From: Symbiodinium natans
Taxonomy: Eukaryota > Sar > Dinophyceae > Suessiales > Symbiodiniaceae
Assembly: GCA_905221605.1 (NCBI GenBank)
Contig: CAJNDS010001802.1
Location: 428,922 to 492,921 of the forward strand
DNA: 64,000 nucleotides
Direction of reading: 5' to 3'
Under the pieces are notes generated by a model that saw nothing but the letters and a program-made list of their open reading frames with translations, did no database searches and was not told the origin of the DNA. The position numbers and the translations under genes are program-made. Shown here one piece after another: positions 31,515 to 43,311 of the stretch (positions are counted from its first letter, which is position 1; each line of letters begins with the position of its first letter).

Positions 31515-33895
31515 CGTTGGAGGCGTAGCCGAGATCACCCCGGCCGCTGCCGCTCGCGGCTGCCATGCTTGTGTGATGTTGCCTGTGTCCTGTGCAAGCA
31601 GTGCCCTGTCAGCGGTGCCCTCTCACTGCCCTCCCCAATTAATTCTCAACAAATCCCACACCCCAATCGACCCGAAGCCCGTCAACCTCCGTCAACCTCA
31701 CACAAAACAAACAAAAGCAAGAGAAGAAAGTCCACAGCCCCTGCATCCCTTCGGTCCTTAACTCCTTATGAAGCCCTCAAGGTGTGGCCTTCCACCACGG
31801 ACAGCCGTGCGCTGACGGGCGGCCGAGACACGACCTACAAGGAGGGCTGAGCTGGGGTTGCGCGAGGGCTGAGGGAAGTTTACAGGGATGCTCAAGGGGT
31901 ATAGGGCCTAATAGGGTTCAGGGGTTCAGGTGTTAGAGCTGTGCTAGAGCTCAGGGTGTCTAGGGCTTATGGGTGCAGGGCGCCCACTGTCCTCAGAGGT
32001 TTGCTGCATTGTGGCCTAGAAAGTCGAGGGTTTGAGATTTCCGGAAGTGTTACTCTTGGTTATGAACCCCTGCCAAGAACCCCGGATTCGCAGGCTTGGA
32101 GGGCCAAGCAGGTGAAGCTGAACCTGAGCCTGAAGCGGGCCCGGACCCAAAGCTCTGTTGGGGGGATTTACAGCAGGGGTTAGTCTGAAACCCTGCATGT
32201 AGCAACGTTAGGAAGAACTGTCACTAGCAGCCTCCAGACTTCCACAGGAAAGAACTAACGGGTAGGTTAAGTCGTATCTTCTTGTGCAAAGTCGTATCTC
32301 GGGCGCGTGCACACTGCGGATTCGCGAATTCCGAGATTGGCTAGAACCCACTTGCGTCCCCAAGCAGAAGTCTCATTCACGCTGACAAAAATATGCTTCC
32401 CTCCCAAGCGTGCGGTGACAAGTTCGTATTTTGCGTGTGTGTCGAGAACATGCGCGTGCGGCGCGTGCACATTGGGGGGATGGCTTCAACATATTTGTCT
32501 CTGTGATGTGACGTTACGCGGGGGGATGTGACTTCGCTCGCAGCCGCGTGTCACAGGCAGATGTGATGTGAGTTAACCTAGCCCCTTGTACATGATTCGC
32601 GGCAGTCGTCGTTTTCCACCCATGGCATGCGCTCGTTCAGGATTTACGTCCCCACGTACCACGCGGGTCTAGGATATAGGGGTTGAGGGCTGAGGGTGTA
32701 CCGATTTGGGCGAAGGGGGCATGGGGAGCGGATCAGGGGTCCTGGACAAGCTCTCATGTTAACGCTGGCTTGATCTGGCTAGCAAAATGTTGTCGCGCCC
32801 TACCGCATTGGGGGGGGGGGGGATCGGTTCAATCGGTTCCCTTTTTAGGGGACCGTTCTATAAGGGAACCAATCCGATGATAAGACTTGCTTCCCAGCAA
32901 ACCAAGTTTAGAAGAACCCCCCCTCCCCAAGACCCAACACAGCAGTAAGCCCCGAAATCGCGGGGATCGTCACTAATTTAGGGGGCCTTTTTTTGCTACA
33001 CAAATACGGCACTGTAAGGAATGTGACATTTCAAGAACAGCAGGGACCCTAAGAATCTGGAACAGCAACCCCTGTGTTCATTAAGGGACCTGTGGTCATA
33101 CCGGGGAGTACGGAGCTGGTGGGTTTTGGGGCTTAGGCTTATTTTGAGGGTACCGAAGGTTGTACGACATTTCAGGTTGCCAGCAATTGCAAGTCCTACC
33201 AACCGCTTCAGCCCCAAAGCCCACAAACCTTAAGCCCAAGAAGAGCAAGCCGAGGGGATCGACATCTGCCGGAGCCTCAAAGCGCAAGCTACCCTCACCA
33301 CGCTGTTTCTTTGTGAGGGTTCTGTTGCAGGTGTGTGGCCCTGGCCGCACGAGCTTGAGGGTTTTGGGGGGTTGGCGTTTTGAGGCTTTGAGGTCAGGTG
33401 CTTGCCATAGCACCCAAGCCCTCAAATCCTGTTCAAGCAGAGTCCAGCAGACCAGTAGCCTCTAAAAAATCTAACTCAGCGGATGAGAAATGGGCGATAC
33501 ACCCGCTCCCCCACAGTGAGGCACTCAGTGCACTTGAGGGCAGAGGTGATCAACAGCATGTTCTCGAACGCCTTTCGTTCTCTCCCGCGGATCAACATGC
33601 TAGAAGGGGTAGCTGCCTGGTTTGCCGAAGTGGCTCTTAAGCCCCCAGTTTTTAGGGTTTAGGGTTTAGGGTTCATTCTTCATGGCAAGCACCAGGCTTC
33701 GGAGTGCAGGAAGCTCACATTGTCCGACCAAGGCTTTGCCAATTCGAATTCAGGGAACCCGAACAGCTGGCGCTGACCTCAGAGGGATCTTGGCACGAGC
33801 TGACCTTTGCGGATCACTGACGTAGTGGCAAGCGCCGCAGAACCTTTCGGTAGTGAAACAATGCAATTATCTATACTCGCCTGTATGCAATGTAC

Positions 33896-33962
33896 ATATC
33901 TTCTAAATCTATATATATATATGCATATGATATATATATATATATACATATACATATAGAGA
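33896..33962. repeat. (TA)n/(CATA)n microsatellite
   Basis: Two TATA blocks separated by 'tgcatatga'. Confidence 0.88.
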
Positions 33963-34349
33963 GACCGATCATTCAGCAAATATATGTGTATATGTCCATG
34001 GTTTGTTTCTTATGCACACGCATGCGGACTTCTACTGTGCACGCCGCCCCTCGTGAGAGGCGGATGTTGAAAACTCTGACTCCAGGGGCCGCCAAACCAC
34101 CAGACTCTCCAAACCCAAAAAGCCGAAGGCCGTCCGAGTGAGGTCCCCCAAAGCAACTCTACTACAAGACTCTGAGCCCATACAGAAAACTCCGACAGTC
34201 GCGTGAGGCTGGGCTTTCAGGTTCCAGAAAGGCGTCGAAGCGACTAGCTTTGAACCATAAACATGAAACTCGCAGCGCGCCAAATTCCTCACTCCTCAAC
34301 CCCTGAAAGGACGAACATCAATCCCAGCTCATCCCAAATTCCTGAACAG

Positions 34350-34404
34350 GTTCAAGGTGGGCTCCATCATGACCACTGAGAACTTTGCCTTCGCCAGCGA
34401 GACG
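34350..34404 (+). CDS. Exon candidate, modular protein
   Basis: After 'cctgaacag'. Reads FKVGSIMTTENFAFASET; S-I-M-T-T echoes N-L-M-T words. Strong GC third positions. GC donor. Confidence 0.46.
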
Positions 34405-34880
34405 GCGGGGCTTTGGGATCTGTTGGGACACTCGGAGGATGCTTGGGGCAGTGCTGGGGTCCGGGGTTAAGCTCCAAGGCTTCAACCCCTTGCCACAAAA
34501 AAGGCCCTATGAAGCTTGCATCGGCCAGGGCCAGAACACCGGCCTCCAGACCATCAAGCATCTTGGGCGCTCGAATCGCTATAACTTTTTGAAGATCTTA
34601 TTATTTTCTCCAGTCGTTTCAGTTCACAAGCCCTTGGGAATGTGGAAGCCCGAAGTCCTCAGCCCCAATTCGGGTGCCAAGAGCGGCCAAGGTATGTCGG
34701 ACATCCTGGATCGGCGTGGAGCTCGTCCGAGAAGTGCAAACCCAGTGGGGCAGACGGCAGAATGCCTCGCCCATGAAACTGGACGCGGTTATGCGTTGCA
34801 AGCGTGTTCGGCATGCACCTAGCTCCTTCAGTCAGTGTCCCCCGTAGATGATCGCTTGAAGACTTTCCATCAATTTGCAG

Positions 34881-34939
34881 ACAACCTCGGATGATGGAGA
34901 CAGATGTGAGGCGGCTAGCGTCAGTTTATGGATGCTCAG
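34881..34939 (+). CDS. Exon candidate by splice sites
   Basis: Bounded by 'catcaatttgcag' and GCTCAG|GTCACA. Two frames are open (TTSDDGDRCEAASVSLWML or QPRMMETDVRRLASVYGC); neither is decisive. Confidence 0.25.
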
Positions 34940-35197
34940 GTCACATTTTTTGGCGGCATCATGGGCGCAGGCAGGATGCCCTAATCACCTTTTCATCTTC
35001 TCTCCTCGAGTTCTCGATCCGTTGCTCCAGTGCGAGCACTTCCCTCGACAGACGCAGATCTGTTCATAGTGAATGTAGTGTAGCGCAGCCGGTCCCCGTA
35101 TCTGCTCAATCCGATGCGAAGCATTTCAAGGCCTGGTTGTTAAAAAGTGCATACATGACGTGCTAGACCCAAATCCTCAACCCGACAAGCCGTGGAG

Positions 35198-35255
35198 GTG
35201 TTATTCCGAACCCATTCGAGAGCAACATGTACTCCGGCAAGGCGGGCCCCGCAAG
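35198..35255 (+). CDS. Exon candidate, modular protein
   Basis: Reads VIPNPFESNMYSGKAGPA, ending GCAAG|GC. GC-rich third positions and N-M-Y word; left edge after 'ccgtggag'. Confidence 0.4.
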
Positions 35256-35960
35256 GCTTTTTCAGTACTTGAACACCATCCTCGACTCCTAAACCCTACA
35301 CCCCCAAACCTGTTGCGGCCCTGTGTGCTTCCTGGCTTCTTGTGCTTCCTTGGCTTTTAGACTTCTTGCCTTGCTATGGATGCTTTGCGGCTTCGGTCCT
35401 TCTTTGTGTGGTCTTGGCATCCGTGGCCCTTGCTGTCTTTTGATGGGGTGTTCTTGGCGTCTGGTCCGGCTTTGCTTGGCTTCTTTGATTTCGGCTGCTG
35501 GGCAGCCGTTATTTTTTACGATTGAGAGTTTATGGATTGCCGGCTGCTTGGCAATCCAGACCAGCAGAAAGACAGCACGCCGGGAAAGACGCAACAGCAA
35601 ATTCGCATTCAAAGCAGCACAGAAAGCAAAAAGGAATCGCATGCAGCAAGAAACAACAAACATATGGACCGTGAGTAAAGCTTAGGATGCATCAATACAC
35701 AGCGAACCCAATGGATAGAGCAGAGGGGAAGACACATCTTCAATGGGTAATCACTCTGGCAGTCAAAAAGAATATGCTGTACGCGAGCTTATTGCACTCA
35801 GACAAAACGACGAGTTTTTTCCAACACAGCCCGGAAAAAAGTCCTTCGGATGTAGGACAAGTTCACTGGGCCTTGCCAAACCCTAAACCCTAAACCATAA
35901 ATCCTAAACCCTTGCTAAACTTCAGTCTTTTTATATGGACTTGTGGAAGCTCGGTAAAAA

Positions 35961-36063
35961 GGGGTTTACGAATATAAGGGATCCCTAATGTAGACCTTGA
36001 AAAGGGGGATTCCCTTATAACAAGGACCCCCCAAAAAGGGTACCCCTAATATCTTAAACCCCC
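35961..36063. repeat. Family-2 inverted-repeat element, full length
   Basis: Starts 'ggggtttacgaatataaggg' and ends 'cccctaatatcttaaacccc', reverse complements apart from a few changes. The core includes 'ggattcccttataacaagga'. Confidence 0.78.
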
Positions 36064-36682
36064 AAATCGCTTCCATAAAAAATCGATTCCGTTGCAAGTT
36101 GCTTGCCGTTAGGACGAAGCTCGCTATGCAGGTTTGCAAGGAAGTTTCACGGGCTTTTGTTGGTAAGCTTCGGCCTTGTCGGCCAATGGGCTTGAATGTC
36201 AAGGTGGCAGAGGTGCATTTTGTTCAGTCTTCATGCAGCCTTGAGACATGAATGTCGAACCTCGGCACGTTTTACTCAATTGTAATGTGGCTCCGCAAGT
36301 TCCATGATGTCGAACCCCGAGTTGCAGCTGATATGAGAAGTTAAGTGCTTTTCACGAAGCTTGTCTGCGTTCTGTTGCGACGTACGGTACTTGCCTGGAG
36401 CCAGCGGGTTTGCAGTTTAGGTCCTTTTTGCAGTTTGGGTCTTTTGTCCTTTGGAATTTTGAAGCCATTCGGATCCAACAAGCTTCCTGCTTCCTAAACT
36501 CTGAAATGACCCCTAAAACCCTGTCAGGTGAAAAGCACTGGGGCTCTAACAAGGGACCTTCGGAGAGGTATATGTGTGGGAAGTGGTAGAAAGGGACGCG
36601 GAATCTTGATAATCAAGGGCCCATGAGAACGGCGCCATGCTGGAGAGACAACCCAAGCCCTCACATTCCAAACCCTGCACAG

Positions 36683-36760
36683 GCCCTGGTAAACATCATG
36701 TCCTACGACCGCGAGCTGCTGTTCGGTTATGGGCTCAGCTTCAGGGCACGCCCGATGTCG
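36683..36760 (+). CDS. Exon candidate, modular protein
   Basis: Twenty-six codons, phase 0-0, from 'accctgcacag' to GATGTCG|GTTTAA. Reads ALVNIMSYDRELLFGYGLSF then RARPMS. Contains N-I-M-S, cf. N-L-M-T. Confidence 0.5.
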
Positions 36761-36989
36761 GTTTAACTTAGGGTATACCAGGGTGTAGGGTTAGGGTCTC
36801 AAGTTGGGAACACGTTACATCCACAGCGACAGTCCCATCAGAAAGCGCCACAATTTTGTTCAAGTTGCAGAGCTACGCAGGAGGGGGTCTTGAGGGGCCT
36901 GAAGCCCTAAACCCTGAAGCCCCAAAACCCGGAAGCTCGGGGCTTGGGGCGTCTGGTGGCTACGGGCCAGACCTGGGCTGGATAGCGGT

Positions 36990-37045
36990 GGCTTAGGGTT
37001 TAGGGTTCAGGGTTCAGGGTTCAGGGTTTAGGGTTTAGGGTTGAG
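36990..37045. repeat. Degenerate telomere-type array (TTTAGGG)n
   Basis: Eight units, half of them TTCAGGG. Confidence 0.85.
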
Positions 37046-37112
37046 GCCGGAACCTGATGAGTCTGTGGAGGCTTCAGGGTTGTAGGGCTTCAGAGCTTCT
37101 GCCTGAACCCTG

Positions 37113-37235
37113 CTTGGAGGTTCATGGGGAGCTACACCTGGCGTTATGAGTCAGCTAAGTCTCGCTATGTCTGGCTGTACCCTTAGGGCACTTATCTACC
37201 CTCTGCTATATGAGTTCATCTACCCGGGCATCTTC
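37113..37235. repeat. Family-1 element, diverged
   Basis: Left end 'cttggaggttcatgggga' is clear. The interior has 'tatctaccctctgctatatg', but the right terminus is not recognisable. Confidence 0.45.
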
Positions 37236-37299
37236 TGCCAGGTGTGGGGGCTGCACAGAAGAGCTTGATGAAGCACTACAGCCGCGAGCTCACAGGGCT

Positions 37300-37436
37300 A
37301 AACCCTAAATCCTAAACCCTAAACCCTGCACCCTAAACCCTAAACCCTAAACCCTAAACCCTAAACCCTAAACCCTAAACCCTAAACCCTAAACCCTAAA
37401 CCCTAAACCCTAAACCCTAAACCCTAAACCCTAAAC
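37300..37436. repeat. Interstitial telomere array (CCCTAAA)n, longest
   Basis: About 19 units, roughly the last 15 perfect, ending 26 bp before the next exon. Confidence 0.97.
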
Positions 37437-37462
37437 ATTGCATGTCCTTCTTGAAGTTCCAG

Positions 37463-37570
37463 GGATGCCTGGTGGTGGACTGGCACTGCCTCTGCCGCCA
37501 TTTGTGCAGCAAAGACGGCTTTCGCTTCTCAGGTTACGACATCGAGCAGCCCCTGACCTTCCAGCAGCAG
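37463..37570 (+). CDS. Exon candidate, Cys-rich module
   Basis: Thirty-six codons, phase 0-0, from 'gaagttccag' to CAGCAG|GC. Reads CLVVDWHCLCRHLCSKDG then FRFSGYDIEQPLTFQQQ. Alternatively the exon starts at an internal 'cgcttctcag'. Another frame is open but is Pro/Leu-rich. Confidence 0.45.
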
Positions 37571-37892
37571 GCCTACACGCATTTTTCATGCTCATATGCC
37601 CATCATTTTCACAATCAAGTGCTTGTCATGTGGTACAGGCATCCTTGGGCAAGCGCCAAGCCTAGTCACATCTCCAACGAACCAGCAAGTTGTTCTAGGT
37701 TAGGCTGAAAGGCTTGAAAATCTCATTGGCATTGCTCAAAGAGTGGTGGCGCCTCTCATTTGCAAGCATTGGCCACTGGCCTAGAAGCAGGTGTCTTTCG
37801 GCATTGCCCTCGTGGTTTGTTGCTCCAGCAAATGCAATGCAAGCTTTTAACAACTCAGCTTTGGGAAAGAAGTTTACATTTTTGTGTTGCAG

Positions 37893-37957
37893 GAAACTAC
37901 AATGCATTTGGTCTCTCACAAGTGAGCAGCCAATGCCAGAACTCGGAGTTGTGGCAG
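37893..37957 (+). CDS. Exon candidate, modular protein
   Basis: Consensus sites on both sides: 'tttttgtgttgcag' and GTGGCAG|GTCTAT. Reads NYNAFGLSQVSSQCQNSEL then WQ. NYNA is shared with the 27790 exon. Confidence 0.52.
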
Positions 37958-38244
37958 GTCTATCAATCCTTTCGTGAGTGTTTGGTGGCCAGGTCTAGGT
38001 AACCAGCAGGAGAACAAGTAAACTGCCGCCATGGCATGCCACGTATCTAGGTTCACGGCGTGCTTTCTGGTGCATCAGTAGGTGCTGTTCTTCTACAATA
38101 TATACGTTATGGTGCGCTATAGCATCTTGCTTGCAGTTGCTGTACACTAGCACTAGGCTCTGGTGCTCGTGCGATCGTAAAGCCCATACACATCGGATGC
38201 TTGCATACTTGCACATTTACCTACTACCCTTGCGTTGCTGTCAG

Positions 38245-38356
38245 ATGGACACGGAGTGCCAGAAGGAGCGCTACTCCTTGACGCTGGTCAACGGACCAAG
38301 TGACAAGCAGGCCGCAGCCTTCTTCTGCAATGTGTTTGCTTCAAGTTCATCTGAAG
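38245..38356 (+). CDS. Exon candidate, modular protein
   Basis: Acceptor 'cttgcgttgctgtcag', GC donor. Reads MDTECQKERYSLTLVNGPSD then KQAAAFFCNVFASSSS. R-Y-S-L-T-L-V-N is a strand motif of the sort repeated here. Confidence 0.5.
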
Positions 38357-38508
38357 GCTATAAATTCATCTAGAGGTTGCATTCGATTCAGCATTACATC
38401 CGGCTCTTTCATATCGAAAGGGACACGGCTCCCCTTATCGGTACGGCGTAGAATGGTGTTCCTCATAAAACGGACCACCATCAGGATTAGGGTTTAGGGG
38501 GCTCAAAG

Positions 38509-38580
38509 GGACGTCTATGGCCAGGCGGCAAAGGCATACATCGCAAACGTGGACGTTCAGAACGACAACACCATCTCACA
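38509..38580 (+). CDS. Exon candidate, modular protein
   Basis: Reads DVYGQAAKAYIANVDVQN then DNTIS; donor ACA|GTGACC. A second frame stays open longer, but the first has the GC-rich third positions. Immediately follows a TTTAGGG unit. Confidence 0.4.
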
Positions 38581-38672
38581 GTGACCTACCGACCTACCTG
38601 TGTGAGTGACGTTGGAGGCTGCCCCGTGTTGCCGGTCGACTGCGCACGCCAGCAGTAGCCATTCACGACGTT

Positions 38673-38826
38673 GAGGAACCCTAAAACTAAAACCCTAAAA
38701 CCGTAAAACCCTAAAACCCTAAAACCCTAAAACCCTAAAACCCTAAAACCCTAAAGCCCTAAAGCCCTAAAGCCCCAAAACCCTAAAACCCTAAAACCCT
38801 AAAGCCCTAAAGCCCCCAAAACCCTG
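38673..38826. repeat. Octamer telomere-like array (CCCTAAAA)n/(CCCTAAAG)n
   Basis: About 18 units of period 8 rather than 7, with CCCTAAAG and CCCCAAAA variants in blocks. The only array of this period noticed. Confidence 0.92.
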
Positions 38827-38852
38827 AACCGGCTCTCTCTCAATCAACGCAG

Positions 38853-38943
38853 GTACCTCAGCTTTAGCGGGAACGACAAGAACAACCTGATGACCATCAA
38901 GTTGGCCGGCGCCAGGGCCTCTGAAATGCCTACGAGACGAGCG
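38853..38943 (+). CDS. Exon candidate, modular protein
   Basis: Acceptor 'ctctctctcaatcaacgcag'. Reads YLSFSGNDKNNLMTIKLAGA then RASEM, the reference form of the N-N-L-M-T-I-K-L motif. Donor GCG|GTATCC, or earlier. Confidence 0.52.
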
Positions 38944-39776
38944 GTATCCATTTTTAAATTCGTGTTTTTTAATGAGTTCTTTGGGATAATACAATAAAGC
39001 ACCTTTTTGGATATAAAGCACTTTTTTGCCAGAGGACTTTTCAACACACTGAATATTCCCCCAGAGCCCTCTGACAAGGGCAAGCAGAAGTGAGCCAAAG
39101 CCACCCGTGCACTTCCCCTGAACTGGAAGCTGGTTTAGTGTGTAGGGGTTCCGGTCTTGGAGCATGGCAAGTAAGCTCGGCAAGTCCCGCAAGTCCCATA
39201 CAGACTCCAAGAAGCAGACTTCCGGGCCCAGCTTAGGGTCTGGTTCTGGGTTTGTGGTGGAGGCTCTAGGGTAGGGTAGGGAACCCCAAAATTCCAAGAA
39301 CCCAACTCCCCCACCCCCGAAACCGCGAGAGAACCCTAAACGTGGCGTTCCCACTCGCAGCTTGCCAGGTTGTGGCCGTGTGCTACTGCGGCATGGTTTC
39401 GCCCCAGGACTCTGGGCCTTAGAGGGCCCCGAGAATTATTGATTTTGGGTTTGGTTTTTTGTAGAGCTATAAAGTATACGCTCTAAGGGTTTAGGGTGCT
39501 CGTTTCAGCCTGAATCAACGCTGTGGGGGGCGTTCGGCATCGCAGTAACTACCGCTTGACCCTAGAGCTGTTGAGGATGAGTGTGAAAGCTCTTCTTTCT
39601 GGATCTTTGGCGGCCTCATGACCATTCAAGGTCCAGAAGGCAGGGCTTCAGTTGGCTTCAGGTTTAGGGGCCTAGCCGTTCAAAACCCGGGTCTGGATAG
39701 AATGCAGGTCCGAAATCCTCAACTTCAAGACTTTAAAGCTCAAACTTCTCAGAATTCTGCGTGGGAACCTTGAAAG

Positions 39777-39830
39777 GTGGCCGCAACTTCATCTTCCCCA
39801 CGAACGTGGCCTGGAGCTCGGCTTCTTCAG
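39777..39830 (+). CDS. Exon candidate, modular protein
   Basis: After 'accttgaaag'. Reads GRNFIFPTNVAWSSASS; GA-type donor. A 200-codon overlapping frame has weak codon texture and is not preferred. Confidence 0.44.
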
Positions 39831-40120
39831 GATGCGTCGTTCGTGGGATCCCCTCGCTTGATGGCCTGCTTCCGTCGTGGAGCGCACACGCTGTCTTCCA
39901 AGGTCGTCAAGTTTGACCTGAAAGGATGGGGGTTCAGTGGCTCCGGCGAGTTACTGCCAATGCTGCTGTTTCACCACGATGGCATGTGCAGCGCGTCGCT
40001 TTTGCTGTCTGCCTGGTGTGTCGTGTTGAGAGTAGCTACAGTGCTACCACGAAGTCATGCCTGCGTGGTATTGCAGCACAGGGGCGCTGGTCATTCACGA
40101 GTCCGCCCATGTTCCGACAG

Positions 40121-40181
40121 GCCCGAACGACAAGATTCGCATCATCCCTGCGACATCAGCGTGTTCGGGCAGCGGGCTCGG
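40121..40181 (+). CDS. Exon candidate, modular protein
   Basis: Reads PNDKIRIIPATSACSGSG; N-D-K-I-R-I-I parallels N-D-K-N-N-L-M-T-I. The left edge could be 40102 (adding SAHVPTG). Confidence 0.42.
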
Positions 40182-40639
40182 GCTTTTCACACAGAGTTGA
40201 GTCGCGGGCATCTCGGAAACCGTGAGTTTGGTCACCAGCCAGTCTGGTTTCTTCTTTTTCTGGCGGTCGTTTTTGTTGGTCCTTGTTCGTTGGCCTGGTC
40301 TGCCGGTGCGTGGTGGGATTTTTTCCCCTGGTGTCTCTTGCATATGACGTGTCAACCAACAGTGTGCATCAAAAGACGTTAGGGTTGTTCGGGAGATGAA
40401 TAGGAAGCTTCGCACTGGGCTTGCTTCGAGCTGCAGCAGGGTTTAAACTTCATGCCGAAGGCAGTGCCATCATGGCACCGGAAACCACTGCAGCAAAGCA
40501 AATGCTTGTGAGATTTAACTTGCAACTGCCAGGCCCCCTGTCGTTGAACAATTGCCTGGCGCGTCCTATCAAAGCTTAGCGCACCCCGAACCCACCCCAG
40601 ACCCCCCCACACCCCCTACACCCCGCTTCCCCCCAGACC

Positions 40640-40695
40640 CCCAGACCCCCCGCCCCCCAGCCCCAGCCCCAGCCCCAGCCCCAGCCCCAGCCCCG
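40640..40695. repeat. (CCCCAG)n tract
   Basis: Short (CCCCAG)n and CCCCGCC run directly upstream of an exon candidate. Confidence 0.8.
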
Positions 40696-40738
40696 TTTTT
40701 GAAAGACACAAGTCCCGCACAAACTACCTTAGCCACAG

Positions 40739-40845
40739 TCAGCCCAATGTCCCAACCCCCTGAGCCGCCGAGACAACAACAACGATCCCAACTCCTACAC
40801 CGGCTTCAAAGTACGCTGTCCCGCCGTCGACGGCAACGGCTGCAG
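40739..40845 (+). CDS. Exon candidate, Cys-rich module
   Basis: Reads SAQCPNPLSRRDNNNDPNSY then TGFKVRCPAVDGNGC, closing GCTGCAG|GC. C-P-N-P and Asn-rich turn, with high GC third positions. 105 bases plus two. Confidence 0.5.
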
Positions 40846-40973
40846 GCGCAGAGACCTGGTTGCGGGCTTGTAAGGAACCTTAAACACCACGAGCGGCGGG
40901 CCGATTCAGGGGTTCCGGGCTATGGATTCGGGATGCTTTGGGGGGGGCGTTCTTGTTGACTTTGGGACCCAAG

Positions 40974-41053
40974 AGCCCTCCGGGTGTTGGGCTCATGGGA
41001 CTGAACAAACTGCCTGACATCTTCAACGTGCAGAGCTCCTCAAATTCCCGAGC
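40974..41053 (+). CDS. Exon candidate, modular protein
   Basis: After 'ggacccaag'. Reads SPPGVGLMGLNKLPDIFNVQ then SSSNSR. GT donor at 41054. Confidence 0.42.
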
Positions 41054-41333
41054 GTATAAGTTATATAAGTGCCAAGGCAGGTTCAGGGCATCGGGCCGAA
41101 CTAGGGATAATTCGAGTGTACGCCTCAATGTCTCTACGGTAATGCGACTGATGGTTCGCTGGCTCACTCGGCCCGCCTGGCATGGAGCAGTCGACCCTTC
41201 AACGCACCCTTCCCCAGCCTGAACTCCTTTGTCCATAGCTAACCGAAGCCCTCAACCAAAAGCACTGCTTCCCGACTTCCAAAACCCCAAAGCCGAAAAC
41301 TGAAACCCTAAGCCCTTGTACTGGGCCACATCT

Positions 41334-41437
41334 GGGGGCTTACGAACATCAGGGACCCCTCTAGAACAGACCCCCACACAGTAGGATTCCCTTATGATAA
41401 GGACCCCAATAAGGTACCCGCAATTTCAGAGACTCCC
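41334..41437. repeat. Family-2 inverted-repeat element
   Basis: Same internal order as the 7080 copy ('agaacagacccccac', 'ggattcccttat', 'ggaccccaataaggtaccc'). The right end is decayed and abuts the acceptor of the next exon. Confidence 0.72.
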
Positions 41438-41451
41438 ATCTCGTCTCGAAG

Positions 41452-41522
41452 GCAAGCGGGACTCGCTGAGTCAATCGACACCAATGTCATGACGGCCGCC
41501 GACATCGGGGTCTACATCGAGC
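41452..41522 (+). CDS. Exon candidate, modular protein
   Basis: Acceptor 'catctcgtctcgaag', 15 bp right of a family-2 element. Reads QAGLAESIDTNVMTAADIGV then YIE; T-N-V-M-T again. GT donor at 41523. Confidence 0.5.
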
Positions 41523-42156
41523 GTGTTGGGCCCTCGACTTCGGGGGCTTTTGGGCAGGGGTTTTGGGGGTTAGCGAAAGTTTAGGGGTTTTAAGGTCTTT
41601 AGCGCGTTTGAGGGGTTTACTCTATGTTACACGTTTTGATTTTGAGGGGATTCAGGAGGTTCGGGAGGTCACGCAAAGCCTTCTGTCCTCCAAAACCCCT
41701 GCAAACCCGTGGTCTGATTTGCAACACATCCCAGAACCAAGATCAAATCTTTGGTTCCAGAGCCCAGAACCCACATCCACTCAAGTCTCACACCCTCACC
41801 CCTACACAGTACACGGCCCACCCACTCGAGAGAGTCTTGCGGCGTGGGTCGCGAAGAGCTTCTCTTTTCTATCTGCGGAAGAGTTGAGGGTTGATCAGGA
41901 AGCGGGTCAGGATGATTCAGGTTGAGTCTTCCCAGGCTTGGCATGCCCTGCGAAGAGAAATCTTTTGAGCCGCCACGCTCTCTAAACTTGGCCGAACGAC
42001 CCTCTGAAAAACCCCCGAGGTGGACGTTGGACAGACAAGCAGCATCCTGACCTTCTCGGTTCGCAGCTTAAGCCGCTGGCTTCATGGCATTTTACCAGAG
42101 CAGCTGCTGGTTTGTCTGACAGAGAGGTGTCATCCGGGTGTGAAGCACCTGTGCAG

Positions 42157-42255
42157 GATGTCATCAACACGCACCTGACCAGCGATCCGGAGTTTGGCCA
42201 AGACATCGTCACGTGGCTTGGCTGTTCGGAAACGGGGCTCTTGCAATGCTTCTAG
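42157..42255 (+). CDS. Exon candidate, possibly terminal
   Basis: After 'cacctgtgcag'. Reads DVINTHLTSDPEFGQDIVTW then LGCSETGLLQCF and a TAG. Either a gene ends here or a GT donor at 42208 is used. Codon texture is clearly coding. Confidence 0.48.
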   Translation, partial: DVINTHLTSDPEFGQDIVTWLGCSETGLLQCF

Positions 42256-43242
42256 GTGCCTACACGAACAGAGCATGCTGATGGAACACTAGAGGTGTGA
42301 CATGGTGTGACCGTATGCGCAGCTGTGATGCTGGGAATTCCTGGGCGAATCCTGAGAGTCGACAGCCCTGTGGGTTCAACTTGGTCAGCGCTTGGGCTAG
42401 GTAAGGGTCAAGTTATTTCAACAAGCATGTACCATCGTCTCGACAAGCAGCTGCGAGAAGTATGACTGGCTGGGTGGTCTCGACTGAGGAATGCCTTGGG
42501 AGCTCGATTCGGGTTCAGGGATCTAGTTGGAAAGGAGCGAGTCAAAGAGGGAAAGGGGAGAGGGGAGAAGGGGGGGGAGCCCGAGCGAGCGAGGATCGAT
42601 CTGGAGCGAATCATGGTGAATGGAAAGGCCGTCCAATGCGTTTAGCACAGCTTTGTCGTTGCTGGGGTTACGGCAGGTATGCAGCAGGAAGAGTAGCCAC
42701 CGTTCCTTCTGCCTACTACTGCCTTTTATGGGTTGTGGCGATGCGGGATTCGATGAACGTGCATTTCCAGAATCCGAAACCCAAAAGCCTCAATTCGTGC
42801 AGATTATTCAAACTCCTGAAATCGCAAACCCCAAGTGGGTGTAGTTCGTAGCGATCATTTTGGCTGCCCCAACCTTGACAGGATGTGGTAGTCATAGGGT
42901 CGACATTTGTAAGGCTGGGTAGCCACGTGACGACTTTGCATCAGGGTTCAGGAGCTGCTTCAGTGGGTTTACGGCTCAGGCTTTCCGAATTTACCCTAGG
43001 TCCAAACCCCCCAAACCCGCAACATCTCAGTCTCCAAACGTTATGCTTGGTCGGTACCTGGTTGGCCTTGACCGGCCAGAAACCCGCGACAGCAAAACCC
43101 CAGATCCGCCCCTGAACCCATCGCTTTTTGGGTTCCTCGGCGGTGCTTTGCAAAGAAAGCCTGGACGGCCTACTGCAAAAGTACCTGGGCAGGGAGGGAT
43201 CCAAGCCTCTAAACCCTAGACTGCACCCTGTTTCCCGCGCAG

Positions 43243-43311
43243 ATGATGACCAGCGCCCAGCTTACGGCCACGGAGCGCCACGAGGCCAACAAGCTCGCTG
43301 GCCTGTCCGGC
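43243..43311 (+). CDS. Exon candidate, helical
   Basis: Twenty-three codons, phase 0-0, from 'ccctgtttcccgcgcag' to TCCGGC|GTCTCA. Reads MMTSAQLTATERHEANKLAG then LSG. Unlike neighbours it is helical. Confidence 0.5.

Noticed and set aside
35323-35685. 120-codon + strand frame with Leu/Cys-rich and basic halves
   Set aside because: The antisense frame is equally open, there are no splice-like edges, and no domain is recognised.
39777-40382. 201-codon + strand frame
   Set aside because: Its codon texture is poor over most of its length, and it overlaps two better exon candidates in other frames.
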